Source: JBBIWA01 sp037439425
Lineage (GTDB): Bacteria > Acidobacteriota > Blastocatellia > RBC074
Length of the DNA: 38,986 bases
Reading direction: 5' to 3'
NCBI GenBank assembly: GCA_037439425.1
Contig: JBBIWA010000056.1
Location: 1-38,986 of the forward strand
Of the stretch, positions 17,979 through 26,818 are shown in pieces. Under the pieces are notes generated by a model. That model worked only from the letters and a program-made list of their open reading frames with translations. It had not been told where the DNA came from and made no database searches. A program made the position numbers and the translations under genes. Each line of letters opens with the position of its first letter. Positions within the stretch are counted from its first letter, which is position 1.

Positions 17979-20900
17979 TCCCTGAGTCGTTGCCTTCGCC
18001 GCTTGAGCGCTTCGATCTGTTTCTCAAGGCGATCATAGTCAGGCTGCACAGGACTGTGCCGGCGCCCGGTCAGGTACTGAGCCAGTGCTTTGATCGTCGG
18101 GTAGCGGAACATCTCGACTATAGGGATCTCTCTTCCAAGAAGCTCTTGCAACCGGCTGTGCACTCTCGCCATCAGCAACGAATGCCCGCCCAGATCAAAA
18201 AAGTTATCCTGAGTCCCGACCTTCTCCACTCCTAGCATCTCCTGCCACACCCCAGCGATCAGCTCCTCCAGGGCGGAAAGCGGCTTGACGTAGGTTGAAT
18301 CGGCGCTCCCCGGAGGAGGCGCAGGCAGCGCCCGGCGATCCACTTTACCATTCTCGAGCAGCGGCAAGCGCTCCAGACAGACAAAGGCCGAAGGCACCAT
18401 ATACTCAGGCAGTTGACTGCGCAAGAAGCGCTTCAACTCTCCCGCCTCAAGTATCGGCTCCCCTTCCGCCACCAGATACGCCACCAGACGCTTGTTTCGC
18501 TGCGGCCCATCTTGCGCTATCACCACGGACCTACGTACCCTCGGATGTTGCTCGAGCACCCTCTCGATTTCACCCAGCTCGATGCGCAGACCGCGTAACT
18601 TTACCTGATCATCAATCCGGCCCAGGAATTGGATCTTCCCGTCCGCTAAATACCGCGCCAGGTCTCCGGTCTTGTATAGCCGCTGGCCTGGCTCGGTGGC
18701 GAAGGGGTTGGGAATGAATCTCTCGGCGGTCAACTCCGCCCCGTGAACATATCCTCGTGCCAGACTGATGCCTCCGATGTACAACTCTCCGGTTACTCCG
18801 ACAGGCACTGGCTGCCGTAGCGCGACATCCAGAATATAGAGTTGCGTGTTGGCCAACGGCCGTCCGATCGGGGGATGGCTTCCCAAGCTCTCAGAACACA
18901 ACTCCATCGCAGCGCAAACGGTCGTCTCGGTCGGCCCGTAGGCGTTATAGAAGTCTCGCCCTCTGGCCCATCGCTTAACTAACTCCTGTGTGCAACTCTC
19001 TCCCGCCGCAATCACACTCTTGAGCGCAGGCAAGGCTTGCTCTGATAACGCGTCCAACATTGACGGGGGCAAGGTCACTACTGTGATCTGCTCTTGCTCT
19101 AACAACCGATGCAGCCCATCTAGCGACGCCAGCGTTGCAGCCTGTGCCAGACACAGGGTCGCACCGTTAGCGAGCGCCATAAAGCTCTCCCACACCGAAG
19201 CGTCGAAACTAAACGGCGCAAACTGCAAGATGCGGCTTGTGCTATCAATGCTAAAAGCGCGCCGCTGAGCTGCGACCAGATTGCACAAACCGCGGTGGGT
19301 CAGCAAGGCCCCTTTCGGTCGCCCGGTCGAGCCGGAAGTGTAAATGCAGTAGGCCAGGTTGTCAGGCCTGACACGGCTGCTGGGTTGCAGCTCATTCTCC
19401 TGCGCGACTGCCTCCCAGTCAGCATCTAGACAGATGACTTGCGCTGCTTCAGGGGAGACACGCTCCAAGAGTGATTTCTGTGTCAGCAGAATCTGCACCT
19501 GTGCATCAGCGAGCATAAAAGCCAGCCGCTGGGTTGGGTAGGTTGGATCAAGCGGCAGATAAGCAGCCCCGGCCTTGAGCACCCCGAGCATCGCTACGAT
19601 CATCTCGATGGATCGCTCCAGGCAGATGCCGACTAGTTGCTCCGGCCCGACTCCAAGCTTTTGTAGGTAATGGGCCACCTTGTTGGCCCGCCGGTTCAGC
19701 TCGCGATAGCTCAGGTGTTGAGCTTCAAAAGTGACGGCCACGGCCTCTGGCTGTTGCTCAACTTGCGCTTCAAACAACTGATGAATGCATTGGTCATCAG
19801 GGTAAGGAACTGCCGTCTGGTTCCACGCTACTAGCAATTGCTGGCGCTCGGTTTCGGTCAAAAGTGGCAACTCGGCGAGGCGTTGCTGCGGAGCAGAAGC
19901 GATTCCTTCCAGTATTCTCTGCAAATGTTTTAGCATCCGGGCGATGGTCGAAGCGTCGAACAGGTCGGTGTTGTATTCCATACTCGCCCCTAAGGCATCG
20001 CCTATTTCGCCCATCTGGAGCGTGAGTTCGAAGGGTGCGACGCGGACGGGCAGCGCCACTGACTCATAGTTCAGCTCTGCAACTTCGAGCCTGCCACCAC
20101 CTTCGTTGAGGGCAAAGGCGATCATCTGCTGGCTGACCAGACTGGTGGTCTTCTGCCAGGCCAGCGCCACCTGGCACAACGCTGGCCGGGAAGCGTCGCG
20201 GGTAACTTGTAAGCGCTCGACCAGCAGAGAGAAGGGATACTCACCGTGCGCGAAGCCTTCGGTCACAGTCTGATGCATCTGAGCTAAGAACTCCAGGAAA
20301 CTTCGTTTGCCGCTCGGCTTGGCTCTGATCACCACCGGATTGACGAAGTAGCCTAACACTCTGGCCATCTTGCGGTCACGACAGGCTTTCGGTGTTGCGA
20401 CCAGAATCTCGTCCTGTCCGCTGTAGCGGTGGAGCAAGATGTGGAATGCCGCCAGTGAAATGGTCAGTAGATTGGTTCCCTGCGCTTTGGCCAGAGCGTT
20501 GAGTTGCTGTCTCAGTTGGGGGCTGAGGTGGATCGACACAGTAGCGCCGCGATCACTTTGCTGGGCAGGGCGCGGTCTGTCAGTCGGCAGATTGAGCAGC
20601 GGCAACTCGCCGCCCAACTGTCTTTGCCAGTAAGCCCAGAGTCGCTCACCTTCGGGGCCAGCCAGCATCTGCTGCTGCGCGCGCACAAAATCAGCGTAGG
20701 TGGCTTTCAGAGGCTTGAGCGGCGCTTGGGCACCGGTCTTCTCTGCGGTGTAAAGCAGGCCCAACTCATACATAAAGATGGCCAGCGACCACAGGTCGGT
20801 AATGCTGTGGTGGAGAGAGAGGATGGCGAGATACCCCTGCGTGGCTTGGTGCAAGAGCGTGAAGCGCATCAATGGGCCGTGCGCCAGATCGAAGGGGCGA

Positions 20901-21307
20901 TAAACTTCTTCAGTCAGGGCTTGCTCCAGCACTGCTTCACTCCAGCGTTCGGCGTCCTTGACCTGGAAGCAGACTTCTTGGTGTGCGTGCACACGCTGAA
21001 GGGGCTCGCCGTTGGAAACGACGAAAGTGGTGCGCAAGACGGGATGGCGAGAAACGAGCCTCTGCAGCGCGCGGTGGAAAGCCGCTATGTCCAGAGTGGG
21101 GGAAAAACGCGCCGCGTAAACCACATTATAAGCCGCGCTCTGCGGTCTGGCCTGTTCAAGCAGCCACAAGGCGCGCTGGCCGTAGGAGAGAGGATATTGC
21201 GTCACCGTGTCTGGGATGGTAGTAGCGGCCTTGGCGGCGGGAGCTGGAGGGAGCAGAGCCGTAGTCTCCTCTTCAAGCTGCGTTGGAGCAGGTCCTCTCT
21301 CTCTCAC
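17957..21307 (-). CDS. Nonribosomal peptide synthetase, first module, C-A(Phe)-T
   Basis: An 1116-residue single module and apparently the first of the line. The start is GTG at 21307 with AGGAGG at 21315-21320, 7 nt away; this Shine-Dalgarno is the end of an intergenic repeat. C ~36-480 has HHSITDL (166-172): both His and the Asp are kept, but the usual Gly after Asp is Leu. A ~500-985 gives pocket code DAWTIAAVCK by hand alignment to GrsA, the classical phenylalanine code. T has Ser1043 in LGGHS. A basic helical tail (about 1085-1116, RLEKQIEALKRRRQRLRE) is the kind of C-terminal docking segment found where an NRPS hands over to a PKS, and the next gene starts with a KS. A C domain on the first module suggests an acyl starter or an earlier module encoded elsewhere. 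Phe is predicted with good confidence; the acyl group is not predictable. Confidence 0.96.
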   Translation of the reverse strand: MRERGPAPTQLEEETTALLPPAPAAKAATTIPDTVTQYPLSYGQRALWLLEQARPQSAAYNVVYAARFSPTLDIAAFHRALQRLVSRHPVLRTTFVVSNGEPLQRVHAHQEVCFQVKDAERWSEAVLEQALTEEVYRPFDLAHGPLMRFTLLHQATQGYLAILSLHHSITDLWSLAIFMYELGLLYTAEKTGAQAPLKPLKATYADFVRAQQQMLAGPEGERLWAYWQRQLGGELPLLNLPTDRPRPAQQSDRGATVSIHLSPQLRQQLNALAKAQGTNLLTISLAAFHILLHRYSGQDEILVATPKACRDRKMARVLGYFVNPVVIRAKPSGKRSFLEFLAQMHQTVTEGFAHGEYPFSLLVERLQVTRDASRPALCQVALAWQKTTSLVSQQMIAFALNEGGGRLEVAELNYESVALPVRVAPFELTLQMGEIGDALGASMEYNTDLFDASTIARMLKHLQRILEGIASAPQQRLAELPLLTETERQQLLVAWNQTAVPYPDDQCIHQLFEAQVEQQPEAVAVTFEAQHLSYRELNRRANKVAHYLQKLGVGPEQLVGICLERSIEMIVAMLGVLKAGAAYLPLDPTYPTQRLAFMLADAQVQILLTQKSLLERVSPEAAQVICLDADWEAVAQENELQPSSRVRPDNLAYCIYTSGSTGRPKGALLTHRGLCNLVAAQRRAFSIDSTSRILQFAPFSFDASVWESFMALANGATLCLAQAATLASLDGLHRLLEQEQITVVTLPPSMLDALSEQALPALKSVIAAGESCTQELVKRWARGRDFYNAYGPTETTVCAAMELCSESLGSHPPIGRPLANTQLYILDVALRQPVPVGVTGELYIGGISLARGYVHGAELTAERFIPNPFATEPGQRLYKTGDLARYLADGKIQFLGRIDDQVKLRGLRIELGEIERVLEQHPRVRRSVVIAQDGPQRNKRLVAYLVAEGEPILEAGELKRFLRSQLPEYMVPSAFVCLERLPLLENGKVDRRALPAPPPGSADSTYVKPLSALEELIAGVWQEMLGVEKVGTQDNFFDLGGHSLLMARVHSRLQELLGREIPIVEMFRYPTIKALAQYLTGRRHSPVQPDYDRLEKQIEALKRRRQRLREVLSVKS

Positions 21308-21314
21308 GATGTGA

Positions 21315-21320
21315 CCTCCT
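21315..21320 (-). promoter_or_regulatory. Repeat-derived Shine-Dalgarno of the first NRPS gene
   Basis: AGGAGG on the minus strand, 7 nt before the GTG at 21307. It forms the end of the sequence CCAGGATTTTCCGCAGGAGG, also found directly before the S9 peptidase gene and, in modified form, before rtcA. Confidence 0.75.
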
Positions 21321-21557
21321 GCGGAAAATCCTGGCTTGCGTGCTCGCCTGGATAAGAGTGAAGATCCTGCACGCTAGAAGCGTGCGTACCCAGGTTTTCA
21401 TTATCTCTCCCGCGTCGTCCGTGACGACATAAAACGACTTCTGTGGAAAATCCTGGGTATGCAGGCATCCTTGCGTGCTCGCCTGGATAAGAGTGAAGAT
21501 CCTGCACGCTAGAAGCGTGCGTACCCAGGTTTTCATTATCTCTCCCGCGTCGTCCGT
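21321..21557. repeat. Tandem pair of intergenic hairpin repeats
   Basis: Two identical-looking 88-bp blocks at 21335-21422 and 21470-21557 (spacing 135). Each has the hairpin GCACGCTAGAAGCGTGC (21369-21385, 21504-21520). Between them, on the minus strand, is the module ATGTCGTCACGGACGACG preceded by TTTTCCACAGAAG. Short ORFs here (for example 21273-21686) are translations of the repeat and are not called as genes. The promoter of the NRPS operon should lie in or just upstream of this block; I could not pick one. Confidence 0.85.
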
Positions 21558-21650
21558 CAGACTCGATTGGGCTGACGGTGAGTGGGCCAGATCCATCCTG
21601 CCACGCAAAGTCGCGCAGAGCTGGAAACTCTTCTTCAATAAGCCGGGGCT

Positions 21651-21701
21651 ACAGAAGCAAAGAGGTTGAGGCAGTGAAAGCCTCAACCTCTTTGCTTCTG
21701 T
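21651..21701. terminator. 22-bp perfect hairpin downstream of the SBBP gene
   Basis: ACAGAAGCAAAGAGGTTGAG extended by GC (21651-21672) pairs perfectly with 21680-21701 around a 7-nt loop. It lies 53 nt beyond the stop of the SBBP gene on the minus strand and upstream of the NRPS operon. There is no clear T-tract on the minus strand, so a terminator role is inferred from position and stem strength; it would also insulate the NRPS operon from read-through. Confidence 0.6.
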
Positions 21702-21753
21702 GTGAGCTGCTTGTTTCTCATCCGATACCGCTCAGGTATCAAGGACCTCCAGC

Positions 21754-24700
21754 CTAGCAAACAGGCATGAAGACCGGGATGGTGAAACTTGCAGTATTGG
21801 TGAGCGTTAGCTTGTGCAAGTTGTGGCCCTGATTGAAAGCGCCAGCGCTCGTTGCCGCCGCTGCGTTGAAGTTGATCACCGCGCCGAGAATGGCCGTATC
21901 ATCCGTCGCCCAGAACTTCATCCACCCGGTGCGTCCGGCAGGGATGATCGTGCTGAAGGGCGGTGTGGTGCGCGGGAAGGTGTTGGAGAGAATCCCTTCC
22001 ACCTGGCACCGGCCTTGCGGCGGGATCGTGAAGCTGAACGGATTCTCCTGATCGTCAAACATAATGCCGAACAGAGAGCCGAGCCGGTCAGCACCCGTCA
22101 GCAGGCTGCCGCTCATCCGATTGACCACTAACAGCGTGGAGTTGCCATCGGCCGTGCTCGGAATGCTGCTCACACTCAGCACACGCGGGAGCATGCCATA
22201 GCTGATGCCATCAAAGACCAGAGTTGCTGTTGTAGAGCTTGGTTTGCAAGGGATGCAGCCAAGGCCAGCCGCTATCGCTTCTGCACCCAGGCTGGTATGG
22301 TGACCGGAAGCGAGCTTGATATACTCATCTCCGATCAGGAAGTTGAAGTTCCGTGGACAACCCAAATCATCCACTGCTACAGCTACGATATAGCCCCTCG
22401 TGCCCGGATCGATATCCGAAGTGAGGAAGCTAACGGTTTGGTTCTTGGTCAGACAGACATACGCATCGGCCACCGAACAGGTCCTCCCATCCACGAAGAA
22501 GAGATGCACGTTAACACTCTCTCGATCGTTGGTGTTGGTGATGTTGATGCGCGTATTCTCCAGGTTCGGATTGACCGGGCTGGAGCTGTAGAAGTTGAAG
22601 ACCAGGACCGAACCCGCCCTCTGATCGCTCAGGAACCTGAAATCGCCTACCTCAGGATCACCGAACTTGACGATGAAAGCATCGCCTTCCGGATCGGTGT
22701 TGGGTGGCACTGGTGGAATAGAGACGAGGGTCGGCTGGAGGGCGTTCAGAATGGGGAAATCCACCGAATTGGTGAAGCCCACGACGTAGAAGCCGCTGCC
22801 AGGATTCATCGCGATACCAATGGCCAGGTCATTCCTGCTTCCGCCCAGGAAAGTAGAGTAGCGGAGGGAGGCTGCACCTGCGCTTCTGGTGTTGATCTTG
22901 GCCACGAAGGCATCGAGGAAACCAGCCGCATAGGTGGTATCGCAGAAGTCAGTGACCGGCGAACATTTCGTCGGGAAAGAGTTAACGTTCGGGGGTTGAT
23001 TGATGGCGAAGATGGTGCCGCCTACGAGGTAAGCGTTGCCATTTTCGTCTGTTTTCACTCCAAAGGCAAAGTCTTCTCCGTTGCCGCCCAGGTAGGTGGA
23101 GTAAAGCAACCCGGCTGCGCCACTCTTTTTGGTGTCGAGCTTGGTGAGGAAGACATCAAATCCCGTGTTGAAAGAACGCCCGCCACCATGTGCGGCTTGG
23201 GCTGCATTCTTGAGAGGGAAATTGGTTGAGGCCGTAATCCCTGTGACGTAGGCGAAACCATCCTGGTCAACAGCAATTGCGTTAGCGATATCTACGCTTC
23301 CACCACCCAGGAAGGTAGAATAAAGAAGGTCTGCTTTCCCCTGGCCTAAGGGGCAGATCTTGGCCAGGAAGGCATCTGTAGGTACGTCGTTGGGATCGAG
23401 ACCAGAGTGAGCAGCGAAAGTGGGCTGGAAGGCATTCGGCGTCGTGGGGAAATCGGTTGCTGACGTATGACCTGTCACATAGATATTGCCTGAGAAGTCT
23501 AGCGCGATTCCCTGAATCTGATCTACCGAGACTGTGGTGTTGATAGGGCCGACCGGAGGCGGGATCGTGACATTGGTACTCCCAGTTGCTCCACCCAGGT
23601 AGGTCGAATAGATCAGAGAAGCCTTCCTCGTCGTCGGTGTCGCCAGCGTGTTGATGCCGGAAACGAAGGCATCACTTGAGAAGACGTCACTGGCCTTGGT
23701 GGGCTGCACGGAATTCGGCGTGGTGGGGAAGAAAGCCGAATTAGTATAGCCTGTGACCCAGGCAGTACCATCGCAGACAGCAATGCCTGTGCCTCGCTCG
23801 ATCAGTGTGCCCGGAAAAGGTCCTTCAGGAAAAGGTGGGAATGGACCTGGAGGTGGGCCTAACAAACCGCTGAGATAGCTGGAGTAAAGTAACCCATTAC
23901 CGGCAGCATTGAGCTTCGTGATGAAGATGCTGGGGCCACCTAGCACCAAAACTCCGGCTGCCAGCAGATCGGCATTGGTGAAGAAGGCATTGGCGGTGGT
24001 TGGAAAGTCAGCCGAATCGGTCGTCCCAACCACATAGGCATTACCAAAGGTATCAACCCCAATGGCATTGCCTTCTTCTCCGCGCAAGGAGGGCAGCGCG
24101 TTAAGAGGAGGAGGTGGGATCACGTGGTTGCCACCACCCAGGTAGGTCGAGTAGAGCAGAGCTGTGCCCGCCGGGTTGATCTTCACCACGTAGGCGTCGT
24201 CCCGCTCACCAGGAGGAGAAGTGGGATCAGGAAGCCCGTCGTTGTTGAAAAGGGTGTCAAAGGCGCCGGCCGTCGTTGGGAAATCAGGCGAATCGGTGGA
24301 ACCAGTCACGTAGATGTTGCCCAAGGGGTCAACAGTAATGGCGCGCGCGTCGTCGTGATCAGTGCCGCCAAGGAAGGTTGAATAACTCAAAGCCGGGTCA
24401 ATCGTCAGCGTCTTGCTCGGATCGTAAGCTCCGATTTCAAACCCGACCTCGCGCTTATTGCGGATCACATAGCGGGCGGCAATCTGCTGGCGTGTGCCAT
24501 TCACTTCCTGGTAGACAAATGGCTTGTGCTGGCGCACATCACCATTTTTGGTCCGCAAGATCAGATTGCCGTTTTTATCTATGAAGATCTTCTCCGCCCC
24601 TTCAAAGGCGAGCTGAATCACCTTGGGATTGACGCCTGGGGCGACTACGAAGTCGTATTCGAGAAGGCGCTCCTTGCCATAATAGACCAGGTCCACGCCA

Positions 24701-25266
24701 GGGTAGACACTCTTATACTGGACTTTAGCATATTGGGGGATGTCGGTGCGCCACTTGGCGGGGTCGCTGCCGATGAAATAATTGCTTTTGCCGGGAAGTT
24801 GATCAAGGCCGGCCATCTGGGGTTCGGGATTGGAGTTGACCATCTTCATCCGCAGCGTGGCTCGAAGCTTGGTTTTGCGTGCCAGTCCTCTCTGGTGCGA
24901 GTCAGTCTTTTTAGTCTTGTAGAGAGAGAGCACTGCTTCGGTGTTGGTCAAGAACAAAGTGTAACCTCTGCCACGGGAGATGAATTTCGCCCGCGCGTCG
25001 GTTTGGCCTTGATTGGGCTCGAAGCGGAGAGGAAGCTGCCCGAGAAATTCATTAACTTTGGCTTTGGTTGCTTGATTGGGCTGGGACGCGGGGACAGGAG
25101 CTGGGCGATTTTTAGCCGCCTCAGTACTCCGGTCTGTTTGTTTAGCCCCAACCGATGGGGTGAGGTGCCCCAAACCATAGGCTAAAACGGCTGCTATCCC
25201 GGTGAGTATGGCTAATGCCAGGACCAGGATGGAGCGTGTGTGTGTGTGTTTGTGTGAGGTTAGCAT
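21754..25266 (-). CDS. Secreted SBBP-repeat (beta-propeller type) protein
   Basis: 1170 residues. The N-terminus has Thr/His-rich residues followed by a hydrophobic stretch (ILVLALAILTGIAAVLAYGLG), a signal peptide or anchor. Residues ~70-310 (LPLRFEPNQGQTDARAKFISRG..., PGVDLVYYG, LEYDFVVAPG) match the domain that usually precedes SBBP repeats. Seven repeats of the type YST(F/Y)LGG ... A(I/V)DxxGNxYVTGxTxSxDFPTT follow to ~residue 900; they are expected to form propeller blades. A C-terminal ~270-residue region with paired cysteines is not recognised. AGGAGG lies 9 nt before the ATG. The gene is preceded by a TTGACA/TATATT promoter and a leader of about 440 nt. SBBP proteins are common in Acidobacteriota and Planctomycetota; the molecular role is unknown, probably cell surface or extracellular. 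It is unlikely to belong to the NRPS cluster. A (GT)n-like run at 25235-25253 encodes the His/Thr-rich N-terminus. Confidence 0.9.
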   Translation of the reverse strand: MLTSHKHTHTRSILVLALAILTGIAAVLAYGLGHLTPSVGAKQTDRSTEAAKNRPAPVPASQPNQATKAKVNEFLGQLPLRFEPNQGQTDARAKFISRGRGYTLFLTNTEAVLSLYKTKKTDSHQRGLARKTKLRATLRMKMVNSNPEPQMAGLDQLPGKSNYFIGSDPAKWRTDIPQYAKVQYKSVYPGVDLVYYGKERLLEYDFVVAPGVNPKVIQLAFEGAEKIFIDKNGNLILRTKNGDVRQHKPFVYQEVNGTRQQIAARYVIRNKREVGFEIGAYDPSKTLTIDPALSYSTFLGGTDHDDARAITVDPLGNIYVTGSTDSPDFPTTAGAFDTLFNNDGLPDPTSPPGERDDAYVVKINPAGTALLYSTYLGGGNHVIPPPPLNALPSLRGEEGNAIGVDTFGNAYVVGTTDSADFPTTANAFFTNADLLAAGVLVLGGPSIFITKLNAAGNGLLYSSYLSGLLGPPPGPFPPFPEGPFPGTLIERGTGIAVCDGTAWVTGYTNSAFFPTTPNSVQPTKASDVFSSDAFVSGINTLATPTTRKASLIYSTYLGGATGSTNVTIPPPVGPINTTVSVDQIQGIALDFSGNIYVTGHTSATDFPTTPNAFQPTFAAHSGLDPNDVPTDAFLAKICPLGQGKADLLYSTFLGGGSVDIANAIAVDQDGFAYVTGITASTNFPLKNAAQAAHGGGRSFNTGFDVFLTKLDTKKSGAAGLLYSTYLGGNGEDFAFGVKTDENGNAYLVGGTIFAINQPPNVNSFPTKCSPVTDFCDTTYAAGFLDAFVAKINTRSAGAASLRYSTFLGGSRNDLAIGIAMNPGSGFYVVGFTNSVDFPILNALQPTLVSIPPVPPNTDPEGDAFIVKFGDPEVGDFRFLSDQRAGSVLVFNFYSSSPVNPNLENTRINITNTNDRESVNVHLFFVDGRTCSVADAYVCLTKNQTVSFLTSDIDPGTRGYIVAVAVDDLGCPRNFNFLIGDEYIKLASGHHTSLGAEAIAAGLGCIPCKPSSTTATLVFDGISYGMLPRVLSVSSIPSTADGNSTLLVVNRMSGSLLTGADRLGSLFGIMFDDQENPFSFTIPPQGRCQVEGILSNTFPRTTPPFSTIIPAGRTGWMKFWATDDTAILGAVINFNAAAATSAGAFNQGHNLHKLTLTNTASFTIPVFMPVC

Positions 25267-25708
25267 TTTTGAGCTCCTCCTGAAAGAGCAGTAAATTTTG
25301 AAATTTTTGCCAGGGCAATCAGGTGATGGTAATCAACCCGACTTCGGCCTTAGACAAGTCTAGAGCTAATGACTCGTCGGAGTTGGGTCATTGGCAGGAC
25401 ATGGATATAGTCAACCAGGTGAGGATTCCCCAAAATTCCTCTGCGCAGCGAGTGGAAAACTGCCAGGACCAGACGAGCGCAACGGTTGCTGCAGGGGCAA
25501 TTTCACCAACGACTCGCCAGGAGTCGTCTCTTCAGCCTGCCAACGCGCTGGTGAGGACCACCGCCCAGTGACAGTAGAAAACCGGTAAGACACCCGGCGC
25601 CGCATACTAATAGGTCTTTCGCCAGAAGGTGTCTGAAACTGCGATGATAGCTTGATCGTGAGCTTTCTTTGAGGTTGCTTGCCGGTTGTGAGGAAAACTC
25701 ACTTGTCA
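25267..25708 (-). promoter_or_regulatory. Long untranslated leader of the SBBP gene, possibly structured
   Basis: If the promoter at 25715-25742 is used, the transcript carries ~440 nt before the ATG. The leader has several short stems on the minus strand (GACTC...GAGTC near 25508-25526; ACTC/GAGT near 25371-25382; GGTG...CACC near 25549-25562). No long ORF with a convincing RBS is present. I compared it by eye with cobalamin, TPP, c-di-GMP, RNase P and 6S signatures and found no match, so no RNA class is assigned. Confidence 0.35.
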
Positions 25709-25714
25709 TTGCAA

Positions 25715-25742
25715 AATATACATCATTAATACAATATGTCAA
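25715..25742 (-). promoter_or_regulatory. Sigma70-like promoter for the SBBP gene
   Basis: On the minus strand TTGACA (25737-25742) and TATATT (25715-25720) are separated by 16 nt, in an AT-rich island between rtcA and the SBBP gene. Start of transcription is expected near 25708. TTGACA also forms one arm of an inverted repeat with TGTCAA (TTGACA ... TGTCAA, about 25737-25756). Confidence 0.65.
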
Positions 25743-25798
25743 TCAATATTTTGACAATTTTAGCAGCTTTTGCTGCGTCGCTGGTTTTCTCGTCTTTG

Positions 25799-26818
25799 TC
25801 AAGTCCTGACAATAACTTGGCGGGAAAGGTCGCCGCTCATTGCAATTTCAATTTCGACCTCAAGGAATTGTTGGATGACCTGCCTGTTGGTTATCGCGTG
25901 TGATGAGAGAGGGAAAGTGGTGAACGATCCGCCCCCGGCCAGCGCCATAGGGATCAACAACTGATCGGCCAGGTACTCGCCTGCCACGACTTCAACCGCC
26001 AGGTAACGCTGCGATGCTTTAACTGCTTGCTGGGCTACAGTTTCAGCCGGCACCCCGCGCTGGCCAAAGCTGGTGAAGACTTCCGTGACGTGTTCGCATG
26101 CAATCTCAATGCTCACCACATTGCCTGGCCCTGCCGAGTTTTCTATTACCTCGAGCTGAAGCCAGGAGTCGTCCCACCCCATCTTCCGTTTGATCACGGC
26201 CAGCTCACGCTCGGCGATATGACGCGGGAGTTTGGCCACCACGGCCCACGCGCGTTGCGCCAAAATCTGTCCACGCTCGTTAAGGTCAAGCCGGTTGAGC
26301 CGCTTGACTGGTTCAATTGTGACGCCGAATTTGCCCCCGCCCGCTGGATAGAAACCAGGGCGTTCAAGCACTGCCTCTATACGGGGCCCCATCCGGTTGA
26401 TAAGCGGCAGAAACGTCCTGGCCAGAAAATCAAAGGGGGGAGCAAAGGGATTGTGTGTGCCGCCTTCGAGCGTCAAGCGGCTCGGAGCTGGAGCAAGCAT
26501 CAACGCTGGCAAGACCGTTTGCAGCACCAGCGTGGCGCTCCCAGCCGTTTGAGTCGCGAAGGCATAATCGCCCGGGCTTACCTGAGCAGGGACAAAGGTG
26601 AGTTGCATTGAGCCAATGGTAGCGCCGGCGACTTCGGCCTTTCCAATTTCGGCTGCGGCTTTGACTGCTGTCAGGTGTTGGTTGAGCAGGCCCGGTCTCT
26701 TGCGTCCAGCGCGGATCTTTTCAATGCGGAACGGCTTACCTGTCACCAACGAGAGCGCCAGTGATGTGCGCAGGATCTGCCCGCCGCCTTCTCCAAATGA
26801 ACCGTCAATTGTGACCAT
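25799..26818 (-). CDS. rtcA: RNA 3'-terminal phosphate cyclase
   Basis: 339 residues, the normal RtcA length. It converts RNA 3'-phosphate ends to 2',3'-cyclic phosphates using ATP. Diagnostic features: the N-terminal IDGSFGEGGGQILRTSLALS, RPGFYPAGGGKF in the middle and SSHAITN near the C-terminus, where His307 corresponds to the nucleotidyl-accepting histidine of the E. coli enzyme. The start chosen is the ATG at 26818 because it begins the conserved domain exactly and has AGGAGG close upstream; an upstream in-frame ATG at 26896 only translates a repeat. The Shine-Dalgarno sits at the end of that repeat (modified copy GGGATTTTCTGCAGCAGGAGG) with an unusually short 3-nt spacer. No rtcB or rtcR lies nearby, so it stands alone. 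Confidence 0.94.
   Translation of the reverse strand: MVTIDGSFGEGGGQILRTSLALSLVTGKPFRIEKIRAGRKRPGLLNQHLTAVKAAAEIGKAEVAGATIGSMQLTFVPAQVSPGDYAFATQTAGSATLVLQTVLPALMLAPAPSRLTLEGGTHNPFAPPFDFLARTFLPLINRMGPRIEAVLERPGFYPAGGGKFGVTIEPVKRLNRLDLNERGQILAQRAWAVVAKLPRHIAERELAVIKRKMGWDDSWLQLEVIENSAGPGNVVSIEIACEHVTEVFTSFGQRGVPAETVAQQAVKASQRYLAVEVVAGEYLADQLLIPMALAGGGSFTTFPLSSHAITNRQVIQQFLEVEIEIAMSGDLSRQVIVRT

Noticed and set aside
21273..21686. A 137-residue ORF with an internal duplication, upstream of the NRPS operon
   Set aside because: It translates the tandem intergenic repeat and the hairpin; the duplication is at the DNA level and there is no convincing RBS or protein family.
25590..25625. ACTAATAGGTC similar to the 3' end of 23S rRNA
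   Set aside because: Only about 11 bases match and the flanks carry no rRNA sequence; most likely chance.
25300..25640. Cobalamin or other known riboswitch in the SBBP leader
   Set aside because: Some CCAGTGACAG/GGTG elements recall the class, but the required conserved blocks are missing or in the wrong order by eye.
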